Positions 10,618 through 20,204 of a stretch of 64,000 bases of DNA are shown one piece after another. The DNA lies in contig NC_053147.1 in NCBI RefSeq assembly GCF_016808335.1, positions 66,152,960 through 66,216,959 of the forward strand. Direction: 5' to 3'. The number at the start of each line of letters is the position of its first letter. Position 1 is the stretch's first letter. The position numbers and the translations under genes are program-made. Origin of the DNA: Panicum virgatum. Lineage: Eukaryota; Streptophyta; Magnoliopsida; Poales; Poaceae. The notes below the pieces were generated by a model that was given only the letters and a program-made list of their open reading frames with translations, ran no database searches and had not been told where the DNA came from.

Positions 10618-10989
10618 ATTATTCCGCGATCAAAAAGATATTCCGCACAAAAAAGAGTCCAAGTGTGATCTTATTTCGAAGATTTCGTCGCAAGTAATAC
10701 AGTGGTGTAGTCGGATTTTGATTTCGATATACGATTTTCGAACATATAACTGTGTGGTACTTTGACTGCTAGTTACACATGTCATTCCTAGCAACTGCCA
10801 ATTTGTTTGTGGCAGCACGGTAAAAGTTAAATGCTACTTTCCTCTAGCATACGGGAGTGGAACATTCCGGGCCTACTTGAATGTTAAAATATTGATATGT
10901 CAAAATGAAGGTATGCCAATTTTTTTAACCAAAATTTTAGCAAGTTTAGAATGGCATTTGATTAGATGGGCTACTTTTTTAACATTCAA

Positions 10990-11105
10990 TGTTTAGTTCT
11001 TTCCCCCAAAAATATCACACCCAGTCACATCAAAAGGAATCTTACTATTTAAAAGTATTAAATAAAATCTTTTTACAATTTTTTTTTGCATAGATGAACT
11101 GTAAA
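10990..11105. mobile_element. MITE 5' half, truncated
   Basis: tgtttagttctttcccccaa followed by cacatcaaaaggaatcttac and the tail atagatgaactgtaaatt matches the 5' half of the MITE superfamily up to the point where the gagacgaatc core would start. The rest is replaced by copy B of the duplication. Confidence 0.55.
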
Positions 11106-11490
11106 TTATTCCTCGTTCAAAAAGATACTGCGCACAAAAAAGAATCCAAGTGTGATCTTGTTTCGAAGATTTCGTTGCAAGTAACATAGTGGTGCAGTCG
11201 GATTTTGATTTGGATGTACGGTTTTAAAAAACATAACTCTGTGACACTTTGACTGCTAGTTAACTGCACAGCGACACCGACGTCACGTCTTCCCCAAATA
11301 AATCACTATAGACATAAACCAAGCTAGGTTGAAAAAGAAAGAACGGTTCTATTATTTTTAGGGTTGAATGAAGATCGAATGTTTTCTATTTTTCCAATCT
11401 GTTGAAAAACCAGGCTCTGTAATCGTTCATGGCAGCACGGTAAAAGTTAAATATTACTTTCCTCTGGCTTAGGGGAGTGGAACGTTCCGG

Positions 11491-11813
11491 GGCCTTGCTT
11501 GTTTGGTTTGTAGTGTGTTAGTGAATAGTGTCATTTTGACCGCTAATTATGATATCAAATAAAGCCAATTTACAAAACCAACTTCAGAACCCCGCGCTAG
11601 TGACTCTGAAGAATCTAATGAGGCCTTTGACTGTGCGATTAGAAGATTGTTACTGTAACATCACTGTAGCCAATTATCGGTTAATTATCGTCATTAGATT
11701 CGTCGCGAAAAGTTACACCTATCCCTGAAAATTTTTTGCAAATTGACTTCATTTACTATTTCATGCATACAAGATTCTCTTGTAGAATAGAATAGCGTGA
11801 ACCGAACGAGGCC
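11491..11813. mobile_element. MITE inside duplicated copy B (first)
   Basis: Ends GGCCTTGCTTGTTTGG and, on the right, accgaacgaggcc. The core has gactctgaagaatctaatga, paired GTTACTGTAACATCACTGTA phrases and cattagattcgtcgcg. Copy A lacks this insertion, so both edges are bracketed by the empty site. Confidence 0.75.
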
Positions 11814-11873
11814 TAGGCCTACTTGAATGCTAAAATATTGTTATGTCAAAATGTATGCCAAAGTTTTTTAACC

Positions 11874-12208
11874 GCCCCGTTTGGTTGCGCTCAGTAAAGT
11901 TTTTGAAAAAACATCTTTCTATATTTTGAAGTACTAAACATAAACTAATCACAAAAATAATTACAGAACTCGTATGTAAATCGCGAGACGAATCTAATGA
12001 GCCTAATTAATCCGGCATTAAAGGTTATTTATTGTAGCATTACTGTAGCAATTTAGCATCTGATTACAGCCTAATTAGGTTCATTAGATTCGTCTCGCGA
12101 TTTACAGGCAGCAGTCGCAATGCGTTTTTTATTTCGTCTAGATTTAAGTCTCCATGCAGGTGCCGGAAATTTTTTTGGAATTTTGATTTTTGCATCTAAA
12201 CACGGGCC
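11874..12208. mobile_element. MITE inside duplicated copy B (second)
   Basis: Ends GCCCCGTTTGGTTGCGCTCA and gcatctaaacacgggcc. The core has aatcgcgagacgaatctaat and the inverse cattagattcgtctcgcgat. The empty site is visible in copy A (about 10928-10933, taaccaaaat). Interior is close to the complete element at 37117-37451. Confidence 0.8.
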
Positions 12209-12262
12209 AAAAGTTTAGCAAGTTTTGAATAACATTTAATTACGTGAGCTATTTTGTGTCCT

Positions 12263-12976
12263 TCAACTAAATGAGCCGTAGATCCACGTAAAAGTAAATC
12301 CACGGGGAGTTTACCTTCGGCTCGGCAGCATCCATGCGAGATCCACACATCCACCATTCCCTCGCTCCCTGCTTTCCAGTTTGGGCCACGAGCTCATCGC
12401 TCCAACAATGCAATCCCTGTCCTCTCCGGGGTCAGCAGCCGTCAGCGGGGGAAGATCTCGTCCGTGGCCCTCTCGCACGGCGGCGACGGATCATCACTGC
12501 AGCCGCCTGTCGAGCCGCATCCGGCCATGTCGTCGTTTACTCCGGTGTGATGTCCGATCCAACCAACACTCTCCGTGCATGCTCGGCTGCTCGCTCCGGA
12601 GGACGTTGAGGACACATTCACTCGCAGCGCCGGCCCGGCCCGGCCGGGGGCGGAGACCGCGTGTACGTGCCTGCCGCCGGATACGGAGGAGCAAGAGCAT
12701 CGCCGCTGTCAGATACTCCTGCGAGCGAGAAAGAAACATACATGCACGAACAAGAACAAATACCATGGATGCCGCTAGCTAGCATTTTCATTGCCCCCAA
12801 TCTGAAGAATCATTATCGACGGGGTGAACACCAACGCCATGGCCCAGCCGCAAGGTCCCTGCTTGTCGTCTTCACTGGTCTCGACCGTGCTCGTGTTCCA
12901 AACGTCCAGCCTAGCGCATTAACCCCTGCTCTGCACTCTGCAGCAGCTCAGTGTGCTTGTGTACCTCTGCCGCTCT
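12263..12976. other. GC-rich non-genic stretch
   Basis: Several overlapping open frames on both strands (12334-12800), none with recognisable domains or codon bias. No splice-consistent gene model could be built. It could be an old gene fragment. Confidence 0.35.
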
Positions 12977-13283
12977 TGCATGTACTGACGAAACAGTTCG
13001 AGCAGATGGACAGGCTATTCAGTGAAATTCGGCAGGTTTTCTTCGGATCATGTGCCAACAAGTACTATACTTGCTAAATTTTGCCTGTTCTGTTTTTGTT
13101 TAAAAAAAATGCCCTGTTTAGTTGCTAAACTTGCATGTACTGACGAAACAGTTCGAGTAGATGGACAGGCTATTCAGTGAAATTCGGGCAGGTTTTCTTC
13201 GGATCATGTGCCAACAAGTACCATACTTGCTAAATTTTGCATGTTCTGTTTTTGTTTCAAAAAATTTTTGCCCTGTTTAGTTG
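12977..13283 (+). repeat. ~153-bp tandem duplication
   Basis: Units at about 12977-13130 and 13131-13283 are nearly identical. Both start tgcatgtactgacgaaacag and end with a tttttgttt...gccctgtttagttg phrase. The unit's last bases are the 5' terminus of the MITE that follows the second copy, so the first copy ends in an isolated MITE terminus. Confidence 0.85.
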
Positions 13284-13496
13284 GTGAAAAATTTCCTACA
13301 GTACCCGTCACATCAAATCTTCGAACACATACATGAAGTATTAAATGCAGTTAAAAAAACTAATTATATAGTCTAACTGATTAGCATGAGATGAATTTTT
13401 TAAACCTAAAGTCCATAATTGGATATTATTTGTCAAGTAACAACGAAATATGCTACAGTACAAAACCCAAACTTTTTCACCAACTAAACACACCCT
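13270..13496. mobile_element. Short MITE (half-size variant)
   Basis: Ends gccctgtttagttggtgaaa and tttttcaccaactaaacacacc. It has the cacatc...acatgaagtattaaatgcag segment and a single core-like motif, without the second inverted core. About 227 bp. Confidence 0.7.
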
Positions 13497-13658
13497 GAGC
13501 AACCACAATGTATGGCATAAGGTAGTCCATAGGCTTAAAATATTTGCTATTAGGTAGCTGGAACATTATGAGAGTAGTCCATAAGGTAGTCCATAGCAAA
13601 AGGTATACATAAACTACCCATAAGAATTAAATATTATTACTTTTTCTTACTCCTCTCT

Positions 13659-13932
13659 GGGTGTGTTTAGATCCCCAAACTCCTCCAAACTTTCCAAACT
13701 TTCCATCACATCGAAACATTAAATATAGCAAGTGACCCATGCATGGAGTACTAAATGTATGTAAATAAAAAAACTAATTGCATAGTTTTGATGTACGTTG
13801 CGAGACGAATCTTTTGAGTCTAGTTAGGTCATGGTAGGATAATATTTACTACAAACAAACGAAAAATACTACAATGTGCTACAGTGTTTTTCCAGCACTA
13901 CAGTGTTTTTTCATGGGAACTAACACACAGCC
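13659..13932. mobile_element. Short MITE (half-size variant)
   Basis: Ends gggtgtgtttagatcccca and gggaactaacacacagcc. Interior has catcacatcgaaacattaaa, gcgagacgaatcttttgagt and gctacagtgtttttc. Close relative of the copy at 16407-16667. Confidence 0.7.
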
Positions 13933-15128
13933 TCTCTCTTTCATGGTTTTGCAGCACAGGCTTGTAAAGAAAACTTTTTTTATCTCATATGGGGCCCACT
14001 TTATAGACTAGTTGTTGGCTGAAACATTGTGAGAATAGCAATAGTTATAGCCTACCGACACAAAAACTGCTCATATGGACTACTTGGTCCATATACATTG
14101 TGGTTGCGGGTTGGTTCTTGGTTGGAACTTGATGCTGAACTGCAATCCTGTGCAATGTACGACCCTGCACCATGTGTCTGCCTGCAGCCTGCCGTTCTGG
14201 AAGACCCTGTTATCCTCCAGCAGCCTCCAGTCAGCCAGCAGTATTTTCTTCTCACACCACTCCAGCAGCAGCCTTCAGCCACCAGCCAGCCAACAGTGTT
14301 TTTCTCTCACACCATTCCAGCAGCAGCCTCCAGCACCAGCACAGCGAACAGGACCGAAGCAGCAGCCTCCAGCACCAGCACAGCGAACAGGACCGAAGAT
14401 GATAAGAGTACTGTCGCCACTGCTGTAGCTTGTGGGGGACCTTCCATGAACTGTAGTAGTGCCCCCCACATTGATCCTCAGTCCCTGCAAAAGATTTTTG
14501 TTTTTGTTTTTGTTGTTTGAGAATATCCAGTTCCTGCAACTGCAAAAGATGGTAGTACTCACAACACACTCACTCACCACATGCACAGCTCTGACCAGTG
14601 ACCACCCCTAAACCCTACTAAACCCTCCATCGATCTGTACTCTGTAGTCTGTTCCTCATCACAACCATTAACCGCGGTTGATTACCCTGCCGTCCATCCT
14701 CATATGGAGACCATAAGTGGCGGTTAGCTCGGACACTAATCGGTCCGTTCTTCATTGTTCCTTTCATAAATGGTAATGAGTAGTAACCATTTCCGTGCAA
14801 TTGAAGGCGGCACTCGGTAGTCATTTGTGGTGGAGGGTACAAGATTGAAGGGACTGTAAGTAGCTGCTCACATGGCCAGAACAGAGGAGGAAGAAAGATG
14901 TGTGAGGCAGTGGAACAATCTTCTACTAGCCTGCACTGATGAATACTTTGTGATGAGTGATCCATCACAGTAACATCATCGCAAGAATTCTTTCAGGTTT
15001 CCTCAGAGCCTCTGCTGCTTCATTCTCCTTCCTCTGCATCTGCAGCAGCTGCCAGTGCAAATGCTTGATGACGGCGGCGGCGGCGGGGCTGCAGGGTTGT
15101 AGGAGGCTGTAGAGCGTCTTGTCGGCGG
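13933..15128. other. IQD upstream region
   Basis: Non-coding DNA upstream of the IQD gene, including a minisatellite (14239-14398). A 163-residue frame at 14029-14520 is largely produced by that repeat and is not family-like. The last 130 bp are CT/GC-rich, consistent with a 5'UTR. No clear TATA box was found. Confidence 0.4.
14239..14398 (+). repeat. Minisatellite: ~55-bp and 39-bp direct repeats
   Basis: A 39-bp unit starting cagcagcctccagcaccagc is present twice in perfect tandem (14321-14359, 14360-14398). Just upstream, a unit starting cagtattttcttctcacacc is repeated with a period near 55 bp (about 14239 and 14294). Confidence 0.85.
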
Positions 15129-16366
15129 ATGGGCAAGGCGGGGAGGTGGCTGAGGAACTTCTTCCTGCCGGGGAGGAAGGGGAGGAAGGGCAACGACCGG
15201 GCGGACACCGACTGCCAGTCGGTGCTGTCGGCGCCGTTGCCGACGCCGGCGGCGAGGTCGTCCGTGAGGGAGAAGAGGCGGTGGAGCTTCCGGCGGCCGG
15301 GGCCGGCGGCAGGCAAGGCCGACGCGGGCGCGTCCGGCGGCCAGGGGCCAGAGGGCCCGCTCGCGTCCTCGTCGTCGCACTGCTTCTCGGAGGCCGCGGT
15401 GCACGTCGTGGTGGTGCAGGACGACCAGCGCGCCGTCGCCGAGGTCGCGAACGCCGCCGCACCTGCGCCGGCGAGGGGCTGCGAAGATGAGGAGGCCGCG
15501 GCGGCAATCAGGATCCAGTCGGCGTACCGATCGTACCTGGTACGTTCTTGCTCGAGCTGCATTGCGCCACCATCAGTTCTTGGTCCGGGCGAGTCTCTCC
15601 GGAAGTGAACTGATTTGCGATGCCATTGCGCGCGCAGGCGAGGAAGGCTCTGTGCGCTCTGCGAGGGATGGTGAAGCTGCAGGCGATGGTGAGGGGGCAA
15701 TTGGTGCGGCGGCAGGCGAACGTGACGCTCCGGCGGATGCAGGCGCTCGTCGACGCCCAGCGGCGCGCGCGCGCCGAGCGGTTGCGGCTGCTCGAGGAGG
15801 ACGACGCCAGGCAGCAGCACGCGAACACCAACACCGAGCTGTACCAGAAGGTGTCGCCGACGCTGTCGGCGCTGACGGACGCGAGCGCGCGCACGCTCAG
15901 CGGCCGGTTCGACGACCCGTCCTTCAGCTCCGCGTGGGAGCCGACCCGGCGCGGGAACGCGGCGTGGCGCGCCGACCACCGCGCTTCGGCCCCGTTCGCG
16001 GCCGCGTCCCCGAACTACATGGCGAACACGACGTCGTCGCGCGCCAAGGCGCGGCGGTCGCAAAGCGCGCCGAGGCAGCGCCCCTCGTCGGCGTCCGAGT
16101 CCGCGGCGGCGGCCTCGCCGTCCCCGTCGTGCTGCGAATCGCGGCCGCCGAGCCGGGGCGGGAGCGGCGGCGCGCGGCGCAGGGCGTCGCTGGACCCGCT
16201 GGACCTGCCCCGGAGCTCCGCGGGGCGCATGGAGCGGTGCCCGTCACGGGCGGTGGCGCTGGCCCGCGCGAGCGCCGGCGCCGGCGCGTCGCTCCCCGGC
16301 AGCGAGTGCGGGTCGTCGAGCACCGTCGGTCACCGTGGCAGTGCGCAGGGGGCATGGCATGGATGA
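15129..16366 (+). CDS. IQD: IQ67-domain (IQD) calmodulin-binding protein
   Basis: Two exons, 15129-15539 and 16366 back to 15638, give 379 residues. The intron (15540-15637) has GT-AG ends and is phase 0. The N-terminus MGKAGRWLRNFFLPGRK is the usual IQD start. The IQ67 domain begins near residue 124: IRIQSAYRSYL closes exon 1, and ARKALCALRGMVKLQAMVRG, QLVRRQAN and TLRRMQALVDAQRRARAER open exon 2. This gives three IQ-type calmodulin-binding motifs at the family's spacing. The intron sits at the conserved position inside IQ67. The C-terminal half has the DUF4005-like PNYMANTT and RRSQSAPRQR motifs, then a basic, Ser/Ala-rich tail. IQD proteins are plant scaffolds linking calmodulin to microtubules and membrane subdomains. 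The C-terminal part is unusually GC-rich. A MITE begins 40 bp after the stop. The family is firm; the subgroup is not assigned. Confidence 0.92.
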
Positions 16367-16406
16367 CGATCTGACCAGTCCTGGCGAGTGAGGAGATTGT
16401 CTTTGA

Positions 16407-16667
16407 GGCTGTGTTTAGTTACCCCAACTCCTCCAAATTTTCCAAATTTTTTATCACATCGAAACATTAAATATAGCAAATGACACATGCATGGAGTACT
16501 AAATATAGGTAAATAAAAAACTAATTGCATAATTTTGATGTACGTTGCGAGACGAATTTTTTGAATCTAGTTAGCCTATGATAAAATAATATTTACCACA
16601 TACAAACGAAACGTGTTACAGTGTTTTTCGCAAACACTTTTCGCATCTTTTTCAACTAAACACAGCT
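16407..16667. mobile_element. MITE in IQD 3' flank
   Basis: Ends GGCTGTGTTTAGTTACCCC and ttcaactaaacacagct. TGA flanks both sides (16404-16406, 16668-16670). Interior matches the half-size variant at 13659-13932. It probably lies in or beside the IQD 3'UTR. Confidence 0.8.
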
Positions 16668-17335
16668 TGACAGTAGAAACTGACACGTCTGAGGAATGGA
16701 ACCTTCGATCATGGTGTGTTTGCGTGCCGGCTTTTGTCAGTGTGCATGTTGGAGATGATTTTGTATTTTTTTTTGTTCTTGTGGTGTGGTGATTATTTGG
16801 TATTGGAGTGAGTGTGATAACGTTTTTTTTTCAGTTGTGTGGTGCTTGGAAGTCCTTTTTTTTTCGACAGACATCCAGTGCAGACTGAAACAATCAATTG
16901 TTTAGCAAGGCGCCATTGGGCGCACATGGTTTTTGGTTGACTTTATTTGAAAAGGAAAGGAAATTTGATTGGATTTTAATCAGAACTCTTGCTTTGACCA
17001 ATGTTTCACATAACCATGGTAATTGGTAAGTACATATAGCAATGACATATGTATCGGCAGGGAAAAAGAATTTGCAAATACCATGGCGAGGCTAGTAAGG
17101 CGTGCAGTGGCGGACCGAGAATTTTTCTTAGAGCCTGGGCCAACTTACTGACCAATAACAAATTCATGGGCTGCAACTCCACCTAGTTTACCAATTGGGC
17201 TGGACCACTGAAGTATTTTGAGTTGGGCTGGCAGCGGCCCATTGTATTCTACTAGGTTGGAGTGCAAGGAGCTCAGGCCGGTGCCCAGACTCGCCGGGCC
17301 TTAGGCCCACCCATGAGGGCGTGTGTTATTTGTTG
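16668..17335. other. Intergenic, no gene seen
   Basis: T-rich stretch, then sequence around 17105-17300 with the phrase cagtggcggaccgagaattt that looks like a repeat fragment. No terminal repeats were identified. Confidence 0.35.
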
Positions 17336-17346
17336 TTTATGACCAG

Positions 17347-18843
17347 ATTATTTTCGCGACCGTGCCTGAGCACGTTTTTCATTAAGAAGGAAGCAGTTAC
17401 AGACACAATCTTGATGCGGTCAAGCAGAGCTTGACCAACACAAGAGCACAAAGGACTAAAAATAGAGAAACACTAAAAAAATGTACACACAAACGAGAAA
17501 ACACAACGACAACACGAACAACAGCAAAGCAATATGGAGAAGACAAAGGACACGACCCACTCCTCTAACCAGTACCCTACAACTGAACCTGCTAGCAAAA
17601 ACCACAACGACCAGGGCGCACGACCTAAAAAAAGGTGGCAAAGCATCCACCCGAACAAACCACCACGACGGCAAAGCATCCGCCCGAAGCAACTTGAACC
17701 AACGCGACGACTGCGGCAAAGCATCCGCCAGCGAAGAGAAACCGACGACCAAGTGCGACCCAGACGATGCAGATGGAATGAAGCGAAGGCAGGCGCAGAA
17801 GTAGAAACTCTCCGAGGAGAGCAGATGACCGCCACCAGCAAGGTTTCAAGCCGGAGAGGGAGGAAAAGACGGGAGGATGACGCCTTCAAGAAGGTAAACG
17901 GCGCCCGAGGGCGTCGCCGTCATCGATCCGCAAGCGGATCCAAGGCTTTCGCCACCACCTCTTTCCAACCCAGAGCCGACGACTGACACACGGCCAGGGA
18001 AGGAGCAACGCAAAAGGCGCCGCCGACGTCCGACCGAGGAGGAGGGCATAGGGGGAGAAAGTGACGCCTTCAACAAGGTAAGCGACGCCCTCGGGCGCCG
18101 CCGTCACCGGCCCGCAAGCGAACCAAGGCTTTTGCCTTCACCCGAATCCCGACCTAGAACCGATCGGACGAGGGATAGGAGGCCAGCCGCAGGCATCCCA
18201 TCCCCACAGAAACGGCGCGAGACGAGGCCTCCAAGGCGAGCGGCGACGCAGCCGCGGCCCCCCAGCCACCACGAGGCGGCGGCGCGAGAGGAGGACCGCC
18301 CCGAGCGAGCGAGCGGCGGCGGCGGCAGCAGCAGCGGCGGCGCGGCCAGGGGCCCCCGAACCCCCGAGGTGGCGGCGGCGAGGCCAGGGGCCCCCAACCA
18401 CCGGAGCGGCGGCGTGGTGACGGCCCCCCGACGGCAGCGGCGGCGCGGCCAGGGGGCCCCGAACCCCTGGCGGCAGCGGCGGCCAGCAGCTAGGGCCCCT
18501 GCCCGCCCAAGGACGATCGGCCCATCCACCAGAGGCGAGATCCGGACATGAGGGGCCAGATCCGGCCCCGGCGGCCGGTGGCGGCGAAGAGCAGCGAGGA
18601 AGTAGGCCGAGGGAAGGAGAAAGGTAGGGGAGAGAGGAGAGTGCGAGGGCGCGCGCAAGGGCCGACTTCGGCGCAGCCCGCGGGCCGCCGCCGCCGCCCG
18701 GGCGGTCGCCGGCGACGGCGGCCGCCCGGGCGGCGGCGGCGGCCACCGGTGGTGGTCAGGGGGGCGGAGGGCTGGACGGCGGCGTGGGGCACCCCCGTGC
18801 CGCCTGGGAGAGGGGGGTGTCGGCTGATTCCCCTTGTTTTGCA
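17347..18843 (-). mobile_element. Retroposon-like insertion, GC-rich 5' part, 11-bp duplication
   Basis: A perfect 11-bp TTTATGACCAG flanks it (17336-17346, 18844-18854). Read on the minus strand, it starts GC-rich (low-complexity Pro/Arg/Ala frames). It ends with ttcttaatgaaaaacgtgct, then caggcacggtcgcg and a short A-rich tail. This polarity and duplication length fit a non-LTR retroposon lacking a reverse transcriptase. An internal segment of roughly 70 bp is present twice (about 17880-17950 and 18060-18130; shared cggatccaaggc/cgaaccaaggc and gacgccttcaa phrases). The long open frames are not family-like. Confidence 0.6.
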
Positions 18844-18854
18844 TTTATGACCAG

Positions 18855-19231
18855 GTTATGACCTTTTTGAAATGAACTCCTTTGATATGAAATGTTCTTT
18901 TATGATATTTGACTGGAATTTTTCAAGAACATACATTGGATTTTTTGTCCTAATATTAGTGATGCATTCTTATCGGAGTAAAACATTACGAAATACGTAA
19001 GAAAAATTAAAAAAAAGTGAGAAGAATTTTGATATTTTCATTTCCTCCTTGTCTTATCCTGTTACTTACCCAAAAAATTGGACTTATCGGTTTAAAATTT
19101 TGAATCCTGCAAGGTCCAAGATTTCGCTTTTAGCTGAAAAGTCAGGTGTTTTTTTTTCTCCTGATCTCATTTAAGCGTGTCCACGTCCATGGGCTTGTGC
19201 GAAAGTAGGAAACAGCCTATCAAAAAACATT
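18855..19231. other. AT-rich intergenic
   Basis: No gene or recognisable repeat in this short stretch between two retroposon-like insertions. Confidence 0.4.
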
Positions 19232-19238
19232 AGATGGG

Positions 19239-20144
19239 CTCGGAAGCCGGCCCAGGCATTGCTAGAAGGGCTTGTGGCCACAGAGCGCGGAGACTCCTCT
19301 CGAACTCTCTCGCTCTGCTACAGTTCAAAGTGGCGAGAAAAGGCGATTTCGTCGCCACCGCCGGGGACGGCGGTCTCCTCTTCCTCCGATGGCTTCAGAG
19401 TCGTCGGGAGGGGGCGGAGACCGCTGGGCTCCGGCCGGGCGGTGCGGGTAGGTTAGGTCCTAGTAGATCTAGGTGTTGGTGTCCAGGCGGCGTCGGCGAG
19501 GCGGCGGCGACGACGGCGCATCGGAATAAGTCCTCTCGGACTTGTCCCCATCCCTTTGCTGCTTCACTCCGGTAGCAATGGTGGGTCTGTGGAGGTGGTG
19601 CTCTCGTGGTGGAGATGCTGTACAGGAGGTGATCACCGGCGTCTCGTCGTCCTGCGAAGGAGGTGAGCTCATTGGCTTTTTGTTTGGTGGATAAAGAGGA
19701 TGCTTCGGGTCTAGTGGAAGCTTGGCGAGTGGAGCAGGTCCAACCTTCTCGTGACGGTTCCGGTCGTCGCCGGTGGATCTGTGTCCAAGGTCACCGGAGC
19801 TCAGGGTGCGTCCCCGGCCGATGGGCTTCCTGTGGTGGTTCCATCTCATCGTTCATGGCGAGTGTTTATTGCGGCTCTTTTCAAAGCTTCTTAGCGATGG
19901 GGTTCCGGTTGGCCATAGGTGGATGGAGATCGATTCCGGCGGCGGATGGCGAGTCTCACCGGCGGCGGAATCTTGTTCACAAAGGTTCTAGGGTCTTCGT
20001 TGTAAATGTCATGTTTTTCAGGGACATTTGTGTCAAATGTCTGGTGGATCACGTATCCTCTGTATCTGGCCATAACGTGCCTGTATGTGTACTGGTCTTT
20101 GTACCGTATCTTTTGGTTTAATATAGGTATGTTTAATCAAAAAA
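19239..20144 (+). mobile_element. Retroposon-like insertion with A-tail and 7-bp duplication
   Basis: AGATGGG lies at 19232-19238 and 20145-20151. The right end is tttaatcaaaaaaag, an A-rich tail. The left part is GC-rich and the right part T-rich (gtgtactggtctttgtaccg), as in short plant non-LTR retroposons. No reverse transcriptase. Frames such as 19663-20121 have no recognisable domain. The target duplication is short, so the boundaries are moderately sure. Confidence 0.55.
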
Positions 20145-20204
20145 AGATGGGTTTGTGGCCCAGGTCCCTACAACTAACGGGCTGCTTCACTTCTCTCTGT
20201 ATGA

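Larger units (their letters stand above)
10618..12262 (+). repeat. Diverged tandem duplication, second copy split by two MITEs
   Basis: Copy A (10618-10985) and copy B (11106-12262) share, in order: caaaaagatattccgcacaa (caaaaagatactgcgcacaa in B), agtcggattttgatttcg, tttgactgctagttaac, ggcagcacggtaaaagttaa, cctacttgaatg, taaaatattg and tttagcaagtttagaatg-type blocks. Copy B carries about 160 bp not present in A (11271-11430) and is interrupted by MITEs at 11491-11813 and 11874-12208. A half-MITE (10990-11105) lies between the copies. Confidence 0.75.

Noticed and set aside
12334..12800. Possible small GC-rich gene
   Set aside because: Frames overlap on both strands, no domain, no convincing splice sites or promoter.
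14029..14520. 163-residue frame upstream of IQD
   Set aside because: Most of it is translated minisatellite repeat.
15020..16063. 347-residue minus-strand frame opposite IQD
   Set aside because: Shadow of the GC-rich IQD exons; the plus strand has the conserved IQ67 domain and a proper intron.
18104..18844. 246-residue minus-strand frame
   Set aside because: Low-complexity Pro/Arg/Ala sequence in the retroposon-like insertion; no family-like motif.
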